Source of the DNA: DATAXP01 sp036272935
Lineage (GTDB): Bacteria > Planctomycetota > Planctomycetia > Pirellulales > PNKZ01
DNA length: 33,993 nucleotides
NCBI GenBank assembly: GCA_036272935.1
Contig: DATAXP010000104.1
Location: 1-33,993 of the forward strand
Reading direction: 5' to 3'
Of this stretch, positions 7,983 to 16,858 are shown piece after piece (position 1 is the first letter of the stretch; the number at the start of each line of letters is the position of its first letter). Position numbers and translations under genes: made by a program. The notes below the pieces were generated by a model. It searched no databases and had not been told where the DNA came from. It saw only the letters and a list, made by a program, of their open reading frames with translations.

Positions 7983-8690
7983 ATGGACGAACGTAAGCTT
8001 TCTCGGCGCAAGATGCTGGCGTCCGCTGGCAGCCTGGGGCTGGGACTTTGTGCAGTTCCGGCCGTCGGTGCCGAAGTCGCCGACGGCTATCCTGCCGATC
8101 CGGCTGCTGCGCTCGAGCGCCTCAAGGCAGGAAACGAACGATTCGTTCGCGACGAGGCACGACCACAGCATGTCGGTCACAAATGGCGCGAAATGATCAC
8201 GAAGCAACAACATCCGTACGCGACAGTGCTTGGTTGCAGCGATTCACGCGTTCCTCCGGAGTTGGTTTTTGACGAAGGTTTTGGCGACTTATTTATCATG
8301 CGAGTTGCCGGGAATGTCATCGCCGACGACGTGATGGGCTCCTTGTCGTATGCAGCCGACCATTTGCACACCCAGGTCTTCCTCGTCTTGGGACACGAGG
8401 GCTGCGGCGCCGTCACAGCGGCGGTTGGCTCCTTGCTTGGCCACACGAAGGAAGCGGAACACATCGAGGCATTGCTACAAATGATCACGCCAGGCCTGCA
8501 GCAGATCGATCTTGGCCTGCCAAGACAAAAGTTGATTTCGGCTGCCGTCGAGGCAAATGTCCGTTATTCAATGCGCCAGGTAGCCGTTTGTCCGCAAGCG
8601 GCGCAAGCTCTGGACGCGAACCGCGCGATCTTGGTTGGCGCGGTTTATGACCTCGAAACTGGCCGAGTGCGACTACTCGACGATGAATAA
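7983..8690 (+). CDS. Exported beta-class carbonic anhydrase
   Basis: 235 aa. I prefer the ATG at 7983 over the adjacent GTG at 7980, because GGAGGG (7971-7976) is better spaced from it. The N-terminus is a Tat-like signal (SRRKML followed by a hydrophobic stretch to about residue 30), so the enzyme should be folded and haem-free before export. Zinc ligands of the beta class are all present: C85 with the Asp/Arg dyad in LGCSDSRVPP, then H138 and C141 in LGHEGCGAV. It hydrates CO2 to bicarbonate. The gene lies 15 nt after cysK and 5 nt before the membrane glycosyltransferase. Why a periplasmic carbonic anhydrase belongs to a metal array is unclear. Proton or bicarbonate supply at the membrane, which would suit proton-driven RND pumps, is a guess. 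Confidence 0.9.
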   Translation: MDERKLSRRKMLASAGSLGLGLCAVPAVGAEVADGYPADPAAALERLKAGNERFVRDEARPQHVGHKWREMITKQQHPYATVLGCSDSRVPPELVFDEGFGDLFIMRVAGNVIADDVMGSLSYAADHLHTQVFLVLGHEGCGAVTAAVGSLLGHTKEAEHIEALLQMITPGLQQIDLGLPRQKLISAAVEANVRYSMRQVAVCPQAAQALDANRAILVGAVYDLETGRVRLLDDE

Positions 8691-8695
8691 TCGGG

Positions 8696-10510
8696 TTGAG
8701 GACTCGTCGATCATTGGTGCGAGCCGGATTTGTGAACGTTCGAACAAACCTCACACAGTCGCGCAGCGCTCGGTGGCCCACGGCGCTGCTGGCTCTTGCG
8801 GCGCTCTCCGGCGGCTCTTGGATCATCTACGTCGCCGTGACACTGAGCGGCCAAAGCCTCTACGAAGAAGGCACCGGCGACCACTCGCTGCTCACGGTCC
8901 TCGGTCTGTTCGCTCTGGCCTTTGTTCTCTATCTAATGTCTTTGCGCGCCGCGCTGTGCGCCGTTCAGGACAACCGATTGCTTATGGTCATCGTGGTTGC
9001 CGCCGTCGTCTTCCGGCTGACCATGCTTTTTTCTGATCCGATCGAGGAAATCGACCTCTACCGCTACTTGTGGGACGGCGTCGCGACAACCAGCGGCGTC
9101 AATCCGTTTCGCTACAGTCCGGACCAGGTGCTAGCCGCAACAGGCACCGATCCGCTTCCCGAAGATCTTGCCCGACTGACGGCTCGACGCGACGGGTCGT
9201 CCGAGGTCGAAACTGTCCTTCGCCATGTCCATTTCGGCGAATTGCCAACCATCTATCCGCCGGTCAGCCAGGTGGTCTTCGCCGCGGCCACGGCGCTGAT
9301 GCCCTCCGACGCCTGCTTGTGGGCGCGCATGGTTGTGATGAAAGCGGTATTTGTAGGTTTCGACTTGGGCACAGTCTTCATCCTGCTTCGACTGTTGACA
9401 TTCGTCGGCAAACCGATTGGCTGGTCCGTCGCTTACGCTTGGTGTCCCTTGGTGCTCAAGGAATTTGCCAATAGCGGGCATCTCGATGCGCTGGCGGTTT
9501 TCTTGACCACTCTGAGCGTGTACTTCGCCGTTCGCGCGCTGTACTCCGAGGGAGAGCCATGCTCGTCGACGCATCGGATGAAGTCGCTCGTAGCCGCAAG
9601 CTTTTTTCTCGCGTTGGCCGTGGGGGCGAAGTTCTATCCGGTCGTTCTCGCTCCGCTGTTGTTCGGCGCAGCGCTGCGGCAGCTCGGGTGGCGTAATGCG
9701 GCGGCATCGTTTGCGGTGTTTCTCGTGGGCGTTGTCGTCGTTACGTGGCCAATGTGGCCCCGAGAAAGTGCCGCCTCTCGCGAAGTGATTCAGCATCAAG
9801 TCGCAAGCGCCGAGTTACCGCCGCTGCCCCCTTCCGAGCCGAGCACCGAGCCACAAGACCCGAGCCACAGCCTGCGAACATTTCTGAGTCAATGGGAAAT
9901 GAACGATTTCCTGTTCTTGATCCTGGTTGAGAATCTTCGACCGAACGTCGAGGCCCAACCGCACGATGTCGCCTGGTTTTCAATCGTGCCTGAAACCTGG
10001 CGGCATAAAGTCATCGGCCTTGCGGTGAATCAGTTTCGAATTGATCCCGGGCAGGCACCATTCTTCCTAAGTCGGGTAGTGGTTTCCATTGTGTTCATCG
10101 GAATTGCAGCCACCTTCGCCTACCAAGCTCTGCGAGCACGTCAAGCGACGGCTTGGCTTGAGTCGGCATTTCTGACGCTGGCATGGTTCTGGCTGCTTTT
10201 GCCGACGCTCAACCCGTGGTACTGGACCTGGGCGCTGCCGCTCTTGCCGTTTGCCCGCAACAAGGCGTGGTTCGCCGTGAGCGGCTTGGTGTTCGTCTAT
10301 TACTTGCGTTTTTGGCTAGTGCATCATTACGCAACCGCGTCAGTGTTTGGCACTCGATACTCGGGCGCGCTGTTTTTTGATTACGTCGTGACCTGGATCG
10401 AATTCGCTACGTGGTTCGTCTGGCTCTGGTCCGCGTGGATGCTTCGTCGGCGGACACCAAACATCGTCGGCCTCAACCCTAGGCATGAGCAGCAGGTCGC
10501 GCTGTCATGA
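8696..10510 (+). CDS. Integral membrane GT-C glycosyltransferase-like protein (GT87/polyprenol-mannosyltransferase type)
   Basis: Up to 604 aa. The start is uncertain: TTG at 8696 (5 nt after the carbonic anhydrase stop), or GTG at 8717 or 8732; none has a clear ribosome site. About ten or more hydrophobic helices are spread along the protein. The first large loop has the acidic signature 'PIEEIDLYRYLWDGVATTSGVNPF-YSP' (D120 and D127 from the TTG). This matches GT-C enzymes that take a polyprenyl-phosphate-linked sugar on the outer membrane face. Further GT-C-like stretches are 'ELPTIYPPVSQ' and 'LKEFANSGHLDALAVFL'. It would pair logically with the family 2 glycosyltransferase in the same array. 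The acceptor is unknown. The stop overlaps the next ATG (ATGA at 10507-10510), implying translational coupling with cusB. Confidence 0.75.
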   Translation: MRTRRSLVRAGFVNVRTNLTQSRSARWPTALLALAALSGGSWIIYVAVTLSGQSLYEEGTGDHSLLTVLGLFALAFVLYLMSLRAALCAVQDNRLLMVIVVAAVVFRLTMLFSDPIEEIDLYRYLWDGVATTSGVNPFRYSPDQVLAATGTDPLPEDLARLTARRDGSSEVETVLRHVHFGELPTIYPPVSQVVFAAATALMPSDACLWARMVVMKAVFVGFDLGTVFILLRLLTFVGKPIGWSVAYAWCPLVLKEFANSGHLDALAVFLTTLSVYFAVRALYSEGEPCSSTHRMKSLVAASFFLALAVGAKFYPVVLAPLLFGAALRQLGWRNAAASFAVFLVGVVVVTWPMWPRESAASREVIQHQVASAELPPLPPSEPSTEPQDPSHSLRTFLSQWEMNDFLFLILVENLRPNVEAQPHDVAWFSIVPETWRHKVIGLAVNQFRIDPGQAPFFLSRVVVSIVFIGIAATFAYQALRARQATAWLESAFLTLAWFWLLLPTLNPWYWTWALPLLPFARNKAWFAVSGLVFVYYLRFWLVHHYATASVFGTRYSGALFFDYVVTWIEFATWFVWLWSAWMLRRRTPNIVGLNPRHEQQVALS

Positions 10511-11739
10511 AGCCGCAATCGTCGGATCTCGTAGTTCTGATCGTCGCTTGTTTCGCATTGGCACCAATTTCGTGCGCGCGTCGCGAATCCACTGATACGG
10601 CTGGCAAGACGTCCGGAGCGGGCGCCATGGCGATGAGCATGCCAGAGATGGCCATGAGTGCGCAGCCCCGCAGCGACCGCGCCAATACCTCGACAGTTTC
10701 AGGTCACTCGGTTGTCCAAATCACGCCAATGCTCGCGCAACAAATTGGTGTGACGATCGGCGAGGTCGAGGAACTGCCCCTGCGGATGCACGTGCGCACG
10801 GTCGGCATCGTGCGACCAAATGAGACACGCCTGGCCGAGGTCTACCTGAAAACGGAAGGCTGGGTCGATAAGCTTTTCGTGAACTTTACCGGCCAAATCG
10901 CAAAAGCCGGTGATCCGCTACTGACGATTTACAGCCCTTCGTTTCTGTCGACACAACAAGAGTATCTGACCGCCCGTCAGGCTCAGGAAACTTTCCTGGC
11001 CGCGGCGGCACAGCGGCGCCTTGAACTCTGGGATGTGCCGGCGAGCGAAATTGAGGAACTCGAGCGAACGAAAACGCCCCGCAAAGACTTGACGCTGCGC
11101 AGCCCACTGTCGGGGACCGTGCTGCAAAGGAATGCATTCCAGGGCCAGCGCGTGACACCGGCCGACAAGCTGTTTGTGATCGCCGATCTGTCGACTGTTT
11201 GGGTCCAAGCCAAGGTCTACGAGTACGAGCTACCGCATATAGGCATTGGCCAACTCGCTCACATGACCGTGGCCGCCCTGCCAAACAAGGAGCTTTCGGG
11301 GAAAGTCGTGTTCATCGATCCAGTCGTCGAGGAGCCTACGCGAACTACGCAAGTGCGAATCGAACTGGCTAATCAGGCCGGCACCTTGAAACCCGGCATG
11401 TTTGCCCAGGTCGTGATCGACCATGAAATGGGAACGGGCCTTCTTGTTCCATCATCGGCCGTTCTACGCACCGGTGAACGGAACCTGTTGTATCGAGCGG
11501 ACGCGGAGGGCAAGTTCGTGCCCGTGGACGTCAAAATCGACGAGATCCGATACGAGGGCAAGTTTCACATCCTTGCCGGCGCAAAGGCGGGCGATCGGAT
11601 CGTGACATCAGCCAACTTTCTGATCGATTCCGAAAGCCGCCTCCGTTCCGGTGGTGGCCGGATGGCCGCCATGCCGGGAATGGACATGAAGGAAATGCCA
11701 GGGATGGAACATGGCGCCAAGAACCGGAAGCAGCACTGA
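10507..11739 (+). CDS. cusB: CusB-type RND periplasmic adaptor, Met-rich lipoprotein
   Basis: 410 aa, normal for CusB. A lipoprotein signal ends at APISC (Cys about residue 23). A Met-rich segment (residues 41-50, five Met) follows, in the place where E. coli CusB has its metal-binding N-terminal methionines. The body shows the HlyD/adaptor layout: 'VRTVGIVRPNETRLAEVYLKTEGWVDKLFV--TGQ' (beta-barrel and lipoyl), a helical hairpin around 'SFLSTQQEYLTARQAQE', a second lipoyl half 'LRSPLSGTVLQRNA-QGQRV', then the barrel and membrane-proximal domain. The C-terminus ends in another Met/His-rich tail (MAAMPGMDMKEMPGMEH). It links the cusA permease, whose start lies 6 nt downstream, to an outer-membrane factor and hands it metal. 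No intact outer-membrane factor gene is in the window. Confidence 0.92.
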   Translation: MKPQSSDLVVLIVACFALAPISCARRESTDTAGKTSGAGAMAMSMPEMAMSAQPRSDRANTSTVSGHSVVQITPMLAQQIGVTIGEVEELPLRMHVRTVGIVRPNETRLAEVYLKTEGWVDKLFVNFTGQIAKAGDPLLTIYSPSFLSTQQEYLTARQAQETFLAAAAQRRLELWDVPASEIEELERTKTPRKDLTLRSPLSGTVLQRNAFQGQRVTPADKLFVIADLSTVWVQAKVYEYELPHIGIGQLAHMTVAALPNKELSGKVVFIDPVVEEPTRTTQVRIELANQAGTLKPGMFAQVVIDHEMGTGLLVPSSAVLRTGERNLLYRADAEGKFVPVDVKIDEIRYEGKFHILAGAKAGDRIVTSANFLIDSESRLRSGGGRMAAMPGMDMKEMPGMEHGAKNRKQH

Positions 11740-11745
11740 CCCACG

Positions 11746-14700
11746 ATGATCGCCGCGGTAATCCGTTATTGTGCTCGCAGTCCGTTCATGATTGTGCTGT
11801 TGATCGGCGCGATTGTGGCCAGCGGAGCCTGGGCGATCGTCAACACGCCGCTCGACGCGATTCCCGATCTTTCGGACGTGCAAGTCATCGTCGATACGGA
11901 GTGGGAGGACCGAAGCCCGGACATTATCGAAGATCAGATCACGTACCCGCTGGTGACACAGCTTTTGTCGGCGCCGCGCGTTAAGGCAGTGCGGACGAGC
12001 TCTTTCTTTGGCTTTTCGCTCGTCTACGTCATCTTCGATGATGGTACCGACCTGTACTGGGCTCGCAGCCGAACGCTGGAATACCTGAGTGGTATGACCG
12101 GCAAATTGCCCTCCGGCGTGACCCCACAATTGGGCCCCGATGCGACCGGCGTCGGCTGGGGCTTGCAATATGTGCTGGTTGATACGCTCGGCAAACACAC
12201 GCTCGCAGAACTGCGCAGCTTGCAAGATTGGACGGTGCAATACCAGTTGCGGGCGGTGCCGGGTGTGGCCGAAGTCGCGTCTGTCGGCGGCTTTGTCAAG
12301 CAATACCAGGTGACCGTCGATCCCGACAAGCTGTTGGCCTACGAGATACCGATCAATCGGCTCGTCGAAAAGGTGCGTGCCAGTAACCAGGAAGTTGGCG
12401 GCCGCGTCATTGAATTTGCAGGCGCCGAGTACATGGTGCGCGGCCGCGGTTACGTCCAGAATGCCTCCGACATCGAACAAGTAAGCCTTGGAGCTCAGCC
12501 AGACGGTACGCCGATCCGCGTTCGAGACGTCGCCTCGGTCGACCTTGGCCCTGATATACGCCGCGGCGTCGTTGACTACAACGGGCTGGGCGATGCGGCG
12601 GCCGGCGTTGTGGTCGTTCGCTTTGGCGAGAGCATGTCCGACGTGCTACAGCGCGTCAAACAGACGATTCAAAACACGGTCCAGCCGTCCTTGCCCAAGG
12701 GAGTCGAGCTGGTCGTTACTTACGATCGCTCGCAGCTTATCGACCACGCAGTGGCCACCTTGCGTGAGAAGCTGATCGAGGAAACCGCGATCGTCAGCTT
12801 AGTCTGCATCGTATTCCTGTTCCATTTTCGCAGTGCTCTGGTCGCGGTCGTCATCCTGCCGCTGGCGATTCTCTTGGCGCTCTTAGGCCTCAAGGCCATC
12901 GGCTTGACATCGAACATCATGAGCCTTGGCGGTATCGCCATCGCGATTGGGGCCATGGTCGACGCGGCGATCGTAATGATCGAAAATGCGCACAAGCATA
13001 TCGAGCACGAAGAAACGAAACCGCGCGACCAGCAGCGGAACCGCCGCGAGGTTATCCTCGAAGCCGTCAGCGAAGTCGGACCGTCTCTCTTTTTCTCGCT
13101 GCTAGTGATCACGGTCAGCTTCCTGCCGGTGTTTGCCTTGCAAGACCAGGAGGGACGGCTATTCAAGCCGCTGGCCTACACCAAGACGTTTTCGATGCTG
13201 TTTGCGGCCCTGCTCTCGGTGACTGTGGCGCCGTTTCTCATGACGCTTTTGATCCGCGGGCGAATCCCGCCGGAAGAGCGCAATCCCGTCAATCGCTTCC
13301 TGATTGCGGTCTACCGGCCGATCGCGCATTGGGCGCTGCGTTGGAGATATGGAATGGTCTTGCTCGCTATCCTCGCGGTGATAGCCATCGTTCCTGTTTA
13401 CTTCCAGCTCGGCTCCGAATTCATGCCGCCGTTGTGGGAAGAGAGCCTGATGTACATGCCGGTGACATTGCCGGGTGCATCGATCGAAACCATGCGCGAA
13501 GCCATCGAAGCCCAGGACCGAGTCCTCATGCAATTTCCGGAGGTTACCAGCGTCTTCGCCAAGGCGGGGCGCGCTGAAACGGCGACCGATCCCGCTCCTT
13601 TGGAAATGGTAGAAACCGTTGTCAATCTGAAGCCGCAGCACGAGTGGCGCGATGGCATGACGCCCGAGCGCCTGATTGCCGAAATGGACCAGCGCTTGCG
13701 CGAGCGACAAATCGGCTTCACCAATAGTTGGACCATGCCGATCAAGAACCGCATCGATATGCTGTCGACCGGCATTCGCACGCCGATCGGCCTAAAGATT
13801 TTCGGTCCCGACCTGGCTGAAATCAGCCGCATTGGCCAGGACATCGAACAGCATCTGAGCATGGTTCCCGGCACGCGGAGCGCCTATGCCGAGCGAGTGT
13901 CCGAGGGCTATTACCTCGACTTCGACGTTCACCGCGCGGCGATCGCCCGCTACGGTTTGACCGTGCGCGAGGTTCACGAAGTCATTCAGTCTGCCGTGGG
14001 CGGCGCAAACGTGACGATGACGATCGAAGGTCGCGAACGGTATCCGGTCAATGTGCGGTATGCGCGCGACTTTCGCGAAGACCTCTGGCGGTTGAAGCGA
14101 GTGCTGGTCGAGACGCCTAGCGGTGTTCAGGTCCCGCTGCAACAACTGGCGGACCTGCGCATCGAGTCTGGGCCAACGATGATCAAGAGCGAAGCCGCTC
14201 AGTTGGTCGGATACGTGTACATCGACATCGTGGGGCGCGACCCGGGTGGCTACCTGAACGATGCCCAACAGATGATCCATCAAATGCTGAAGCTTCCCAC
14301 GGGGTATCACCTGGAATGGAGCGGCTCGGTCGAGTCCATGCAGCGGGCCGCTCGGCGACTGGCCTACGTCATTCCTTTGACGCTTCTCGTGATCGTCATT
14401 TTGCTGTACCTCAACACGCAATCGCTGGCGAAAGTCGCGATCATCCTCTTGGCCGTGCCTTTCTCGTTGGTGGGCGCGTTCCTGCTGCTGTATCTGCTCG
14501 GCTATCACCTGAGCGTCGCGGTCTGGGTTGGCCTCATTGCACTGGCGGGCGTCGACGCCGAAACCGGGGTGATCATGCTGCTTTATCTCGACGTGGCCTA
14601 TGATCGATGGAAACGAGAGGACCGTATCCACGGATTGAAAGATCTCGAAGCTGCGGTCATCGAAGGGGCGGTCCACCGCGTGCGACCCAAGATGATGACA

Positions 14701-14901
14701 GTGGCGGCGATCCTGTTGGGACTTCTGCCCATCATGTGGTCAAGCGGCACGGGCGCGGACGTCATGAAACGCATTGCCGCCCCGATGATCGGCGGTGTGA
14801 TCACATCGTTCATTCTGGAGCTACTGATCTATCCGGCCATTTACACGATTTGGAAGTGGTGGACTGAGGTCCGGCAAATGAAGGAAACGGCTGCGGCCTA
14901 G
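11746..14901 (+). CDS. cusA: CusA-type Cu(I)/Ag(I) RND efflux permease
   Basis: 1051 aa, the canonical length. The trimeric inner-membrane proton/metal antiporter of a CusCBA complex. It has the typical start 'MIAAVIRYCARSPFMIVLLI', 'NTPLDAIPDLSDVQVIV', 'DATGVGWGLQYVL', the TM4 motif 'AIGAMVDAAIVMIENAHK' (D406), 'ATDPAPLEMVETVVNLKP', 'IKNRIDMLSTGIRTPIGLKI', the late TM motif 'GVDAETGVIMLLYLD' (E939) and 'HRVRPKMMT' (K982). The D, E and K equate to the proton-relay residues discussed for E. coli CusA. The VDAAIVMIENAHK form is typical of monovalent-cation (HME4) pumps rather than Zn/Co/Cd pumps. It lies 6 nt after cusB and 13 nt before arsM. It is the standard-length comparator for the enlarged paralogue at the start of the array. 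Confidence 0.95.
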   Translation: MIAAVIRYCARSPFMIVLLIGAIVASGAWAIVNTPLDAIPDLSDVQVIVDTEWEDRSPDIIEDQITYPLVTQLLSAPRVKAVRTSSFFGFSLVYVIFDDGTDLYWARSRTLEYLSGMTGKLPSGVTPQLGPDATGVGWGLQYVLVDTLGKHTLAELRSLQDWTVQYQLRAVPGVAEVASVGGFVKQYQVTVDPDKLLAYEIPINRLVEKVRASNQEVGGRVIEFAGAEYMVRGRGYVQNASDIEQVSLGAQPDGTPIRVRDVASVDLGPDIRRGVVDYNGLGDAAAGVVVVRFGESMSDVLQRVKQTIQNTVQPSLPKGVELVVTYDRSQLIDHAVATLREKLIEETAIVSLVCIVFLFHFRSALVAVVILPLAILLALLGLKAIGLTSNIMSLGGIAIAIGAMVDAAIVMIENAHKHIEHEETKPRDQQRNRREVILEAVSEVGPSLFFSLLVITVSFLPVFALQDQEGRLFKPLAYTKTFSMLFAALLSVTVAPFLMTLLIRGRIPPEERNPVNRFLIAVYRPIAHWALRWRYGMVLLAILAVIAIVPVYFQLGSEFMPPLWEESLMYMPVTLPGASIETMREAIEAQDRVLMQFPEVTSVFAKAGRAETATDPAPLEMVETVVNLKPQHEWRDGMTPERLIAEMDQRLRERQIGFTNSWTMPIKNRIDMLSTGIRTPIGLKIFGPDLAEISRIGQDIEQHLSMVPGTRSAYAERVSEGYYLDFDVHRAAIARYGLTVREVHEVIQSAVGGANVTMTIEGRERYPVNVRYARDFREDLWRLKRVLVETPSGVQVPLQQLADLRIESGPTMIKSEAAQLVGYVYIDIVGRDPGGYLNDAQQMIHQMLKLPTGYHLEWSGSVESMQRAARRLAYVIPLTLLVIVILLYLNTQSLAKVAIILLAVPFSLVGAFLLLYLLGYHLSVAVWVGLIALAGVDAETGVIMLLYLDVAYDRWKREDRIHGLKDLEAAVIEGAVHRVRPKMMTVAAILLGLLPIMWSSGTGADVMKRIAAPMIGGVITSFILELLIYPAIYTIWKWWTEVRQMKETAAA

Positions 14902-14914
14902 AAAGGACCCTTGC

Positions 14915-15751
14915 ATGTCGATTGAAGAATTCGTGAAGGCCCAGTACGCGGCGGCCGCCGCGAGCGGCTTGTCGAGTGAGCACGAGTCGGTACGGGCGGT
15001 GGCCCAGGCGTTCGGCTATTCCGCTGAACAGCTGGCTTCGATACCGCCGGAGGCAAATATCGGCTTGTCCTGCGGCAACCCCCTCGCGTTCGCGTCATTG
15101 CGGCCGGGCGAAGTTGTCGTTGATCTCGGCTGTGGCGGTGGCCTGGATGTGCTTTTGGCAGCCTCGAAAGTTGGAAGCACCGGCCGCGCGATCGGCATCG
15201 ACATGACGCCGGAAATGATCGCGCTGGCCCGAAGAAATGCGAACAAGATCGCTGCGAGAAATGTCGAGTTCTACGAGGCGACGATCGAGCGCCTACCGCT
15301 CGCAGACGGTTCGGCGGACTGCGTGATTAGCAACTGTGTAATCAACTTGGCCTCGGACAAGATGGCGGTGTTTCACGAGATCGCGCGCGTGTTAAGGCCA
15401 GGAGGTCGCTTGGCCGTCAGTGACATTGCGCTTAAGCAGCCATTGCCGCCTGAGATCGCCGGCGACCTGATGGCTCTCGTGGGTTGTATCTCAGGCGCGA
15501 TACCGCTCGAGGCTTATTCACAAGCGCTCCTTGCCGCCGGATTTGCCCATGTCCAGTTGCTCGATACGGGCGCAGACCTCAACGTCTACGCTGAAGTCGA
15601 GAACCAACAGGCATGTTGCTCGCCAGCGATGGGTGGATCGTCCGCTTCTTGTTGCACGGATGGCGTGCATAGCGGACTCAGTGTGTTGCTGCGCCGTTAC
15701 AATATCAACGAGTACGCCGCGAGCGTGAAGGCGCTTGCAGTCAAACCGTAA
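14915..15751 (+). CDS. arsM: Arsenite S-adenosylmethionine methyltransferase
   Basis: 278 aa. Class I SAM methyltransferase that converts As(III) stepwise to methylated arsenicals. SAM-binding motif I is 'VVVDLGCGGGLDVLLA' (residues 67-82), followed by 'GRAIGIDMTPEM'. The three cysteines that bind arsenite in ArsM are all in place: C53 in GLSCGNP, C141 in SNCVINL and C191 in VGCISGA. The ATG at 14915 has AAAGGA upstream. The C-terminal part has two Cys pairs (234-235 and 246-247) of the kind seen as an accessory thiol-rich tail. It starts 13 nt after cusA and 42 nt before arsS. With arsS it should provide the dimethylated As substrate for arsenosugar formation, though it can also act alone to give volatile methylarsines. 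Confidence 0.95.
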   Translation: MSIEEFVKAQYAAAAASGLSSEHESVRAVAQAFGYSAEQLASIPPEANIGLSCGNPLAFASLRPGEVVVDLGCGGGLDVLLAASKVGSTGRAIGIDMTPEMIALARRNANKIAARNVEFYEATIERLPLADGSADCVISNCVINLASDKMAVFHEIARVLRPGGRLAVSDIALKQPLPPEIAGDLMALVGCISGAIPLEAYSQALLAAGFAHVQLLDTGADLNVYAEVENQQACCSPAMGGSSASCCTDGVHSGLSVLLRRYNINEYAASVKALAVKP

Positions 15752-15793
15752 CCGGTGTCGAAACAACTTGATTCGCTTTCTTGAGGACAGGCA

Positions 15794-16858
15794 ATGACTG
15801 CGCCCACGCTCTTGCGGCAACAGAGTCCACTAGCGCATCCGAGCCATCAGTTGGCCGTTCTTCAACCCAAGGGCGACATTAAACCATTTTACCAGGCCCT
15901 TTCGGAGCACGACCAATTGCCGCTCAAGGCAGAAGGCGTGCATGTTTTGCAAGTAAACGTCGGCAAACTGTGTAACCAGACGTGCCGTCACTGTCATGTC
16001 GATGCAGGACCCGATCGTCGCGAAGTGATGACTCTTGAAACAATGGCCGCCTGTCTTCACGTGCTCGATCGGGACGGTATCCCTGTGCTCGACATTACGG
16101 GCGGCGCGCCTGAATTGAACCCGAGCTTCCGCTGGTTCGTAACCGAAGCCCGTCAGCGGCAGAAGCACGTCATCGATCGTTGCAACCTGACGGTTTTGAC
16201 AATGCCCGGTTTCGAAACGATGCCAGAGTTCTTGGCACAAAATTCCGTCGAGATTGTCGCGTCGCTCCCCTGTTACCTTGCCGAAAACACCAACGCCCAA
16301 CGCGGTGCGCGGGTGTTCGAGCGGTCGGTCGATGCGGTGCGGCGGCTCAACGCATTAGGCTACGGTCGAGCAGGCAGCGGTTTGGTGCTCAATCTCGTTT
16401 ACAATCCGGTCGGACCACACCTGCCTCCGTCGCAAGCCGAACTGGAAGACATCTATCGGCGCGAACTCCTGGCGCGCTATGGCTTAGAGTTCAATCGGCT
16501 GTTCACGATCACGAACATGCCGATCAGCCGTTTCCTGGCCGAGCTCTTGCGAACAGGCGAGTTCGATCGGTACATGCAACGACTGAATGAGGCGTTCAAT
16601 CCATCCGCCATCTCGGGCCTGATGTGCCGCACAACGCTGTCGGTGGGCTGGGACGGCAGGCTCTACGATTGCGATTTTAATCAGATGCTCGAGCTGGGGT
16701 TGGAACCGAATCTCCCGCAAATGATCCATGACTTCGACATCGCGCGCCTCGCCTCGCGCCGAATCATGGTCGACCAACATTGCTTCGGCTGCACGGCAGG
16801 GAGCGGTTCGACGTGCCAAGGAGCAATCGTGAAATGCACTGGGACGCTCGGCAAATGA
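15794..16858 (+). CDS. arsS: Arsenosugar biosynthesis radical SAM protein ArsS
   Basis: 354 aa. Radical SAM enzyme that, in the ArsM-ArsS pathway, attaches the adenosyl-derived deoxyribosyl group of SAM to dimethylarsenite on the way to arsenosugars. The 4Fe-4S motif is C60, C64 and C67 in KLCNQTCRHCHVDAGP. Family-typical features include 'DITGGAPELNPSFRW', 'ASLPCYLAENTNAQRG', 'LNLVYNPVGPHLPP', 'CRTTLSVGWDGRLYDCDFNQML' and the Cys-rich end 'HCFGCTAGSGSTCQG'. Some homologues are annotated as selenoproteins; here the C-terminal position is an ordinary Cys codon and no in-frame TGA interrupts the gene. The start at 15794 has GAGGACAGG upstream. Its stop overlaps the start of the next gene (ATGA), so the two are translationally coupled. 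Confidence 0.93.
   Translation: MTAPTLLRQQSPLAHPSHQLAVLQPKGDIKPFYQALSEHDQLPLKAEGVHVLQVNVGKLCNQTCRHCHVDAGPDRREVMTLETMAACLHVLDRDGIPVLDITGGAPELNPSFRWFVTEARQRQKHVIDRCNLTVLTMPGFETMPEFLAQNSVEIVASLPCYLAENTNAQRGARVFERSVDAVRRLNALGYGRAGSGLVLNLVYNPVGPHLPPSQAELEDIYRRELLARYGLEFNRLFTITNMPISRFLAELLRTGEFDRYMQRLNEAFNPSAISGLMCRTTLSVGWDGRLYDCDFNQMLELGLEPNLPQMIHDFDIARLASRRIMVDQHCFGCTAGSGSTCQGAIVKCTGTLGK

Noticed and set aside
15794..16858. ArsS as a selenoprotein with a recoded TGA.
   Set aside because: The C-terminal GSGSTC position is a normal Cys codon (TGC) and the only in-frame TGA is the final stop that overlaps the next ATG.
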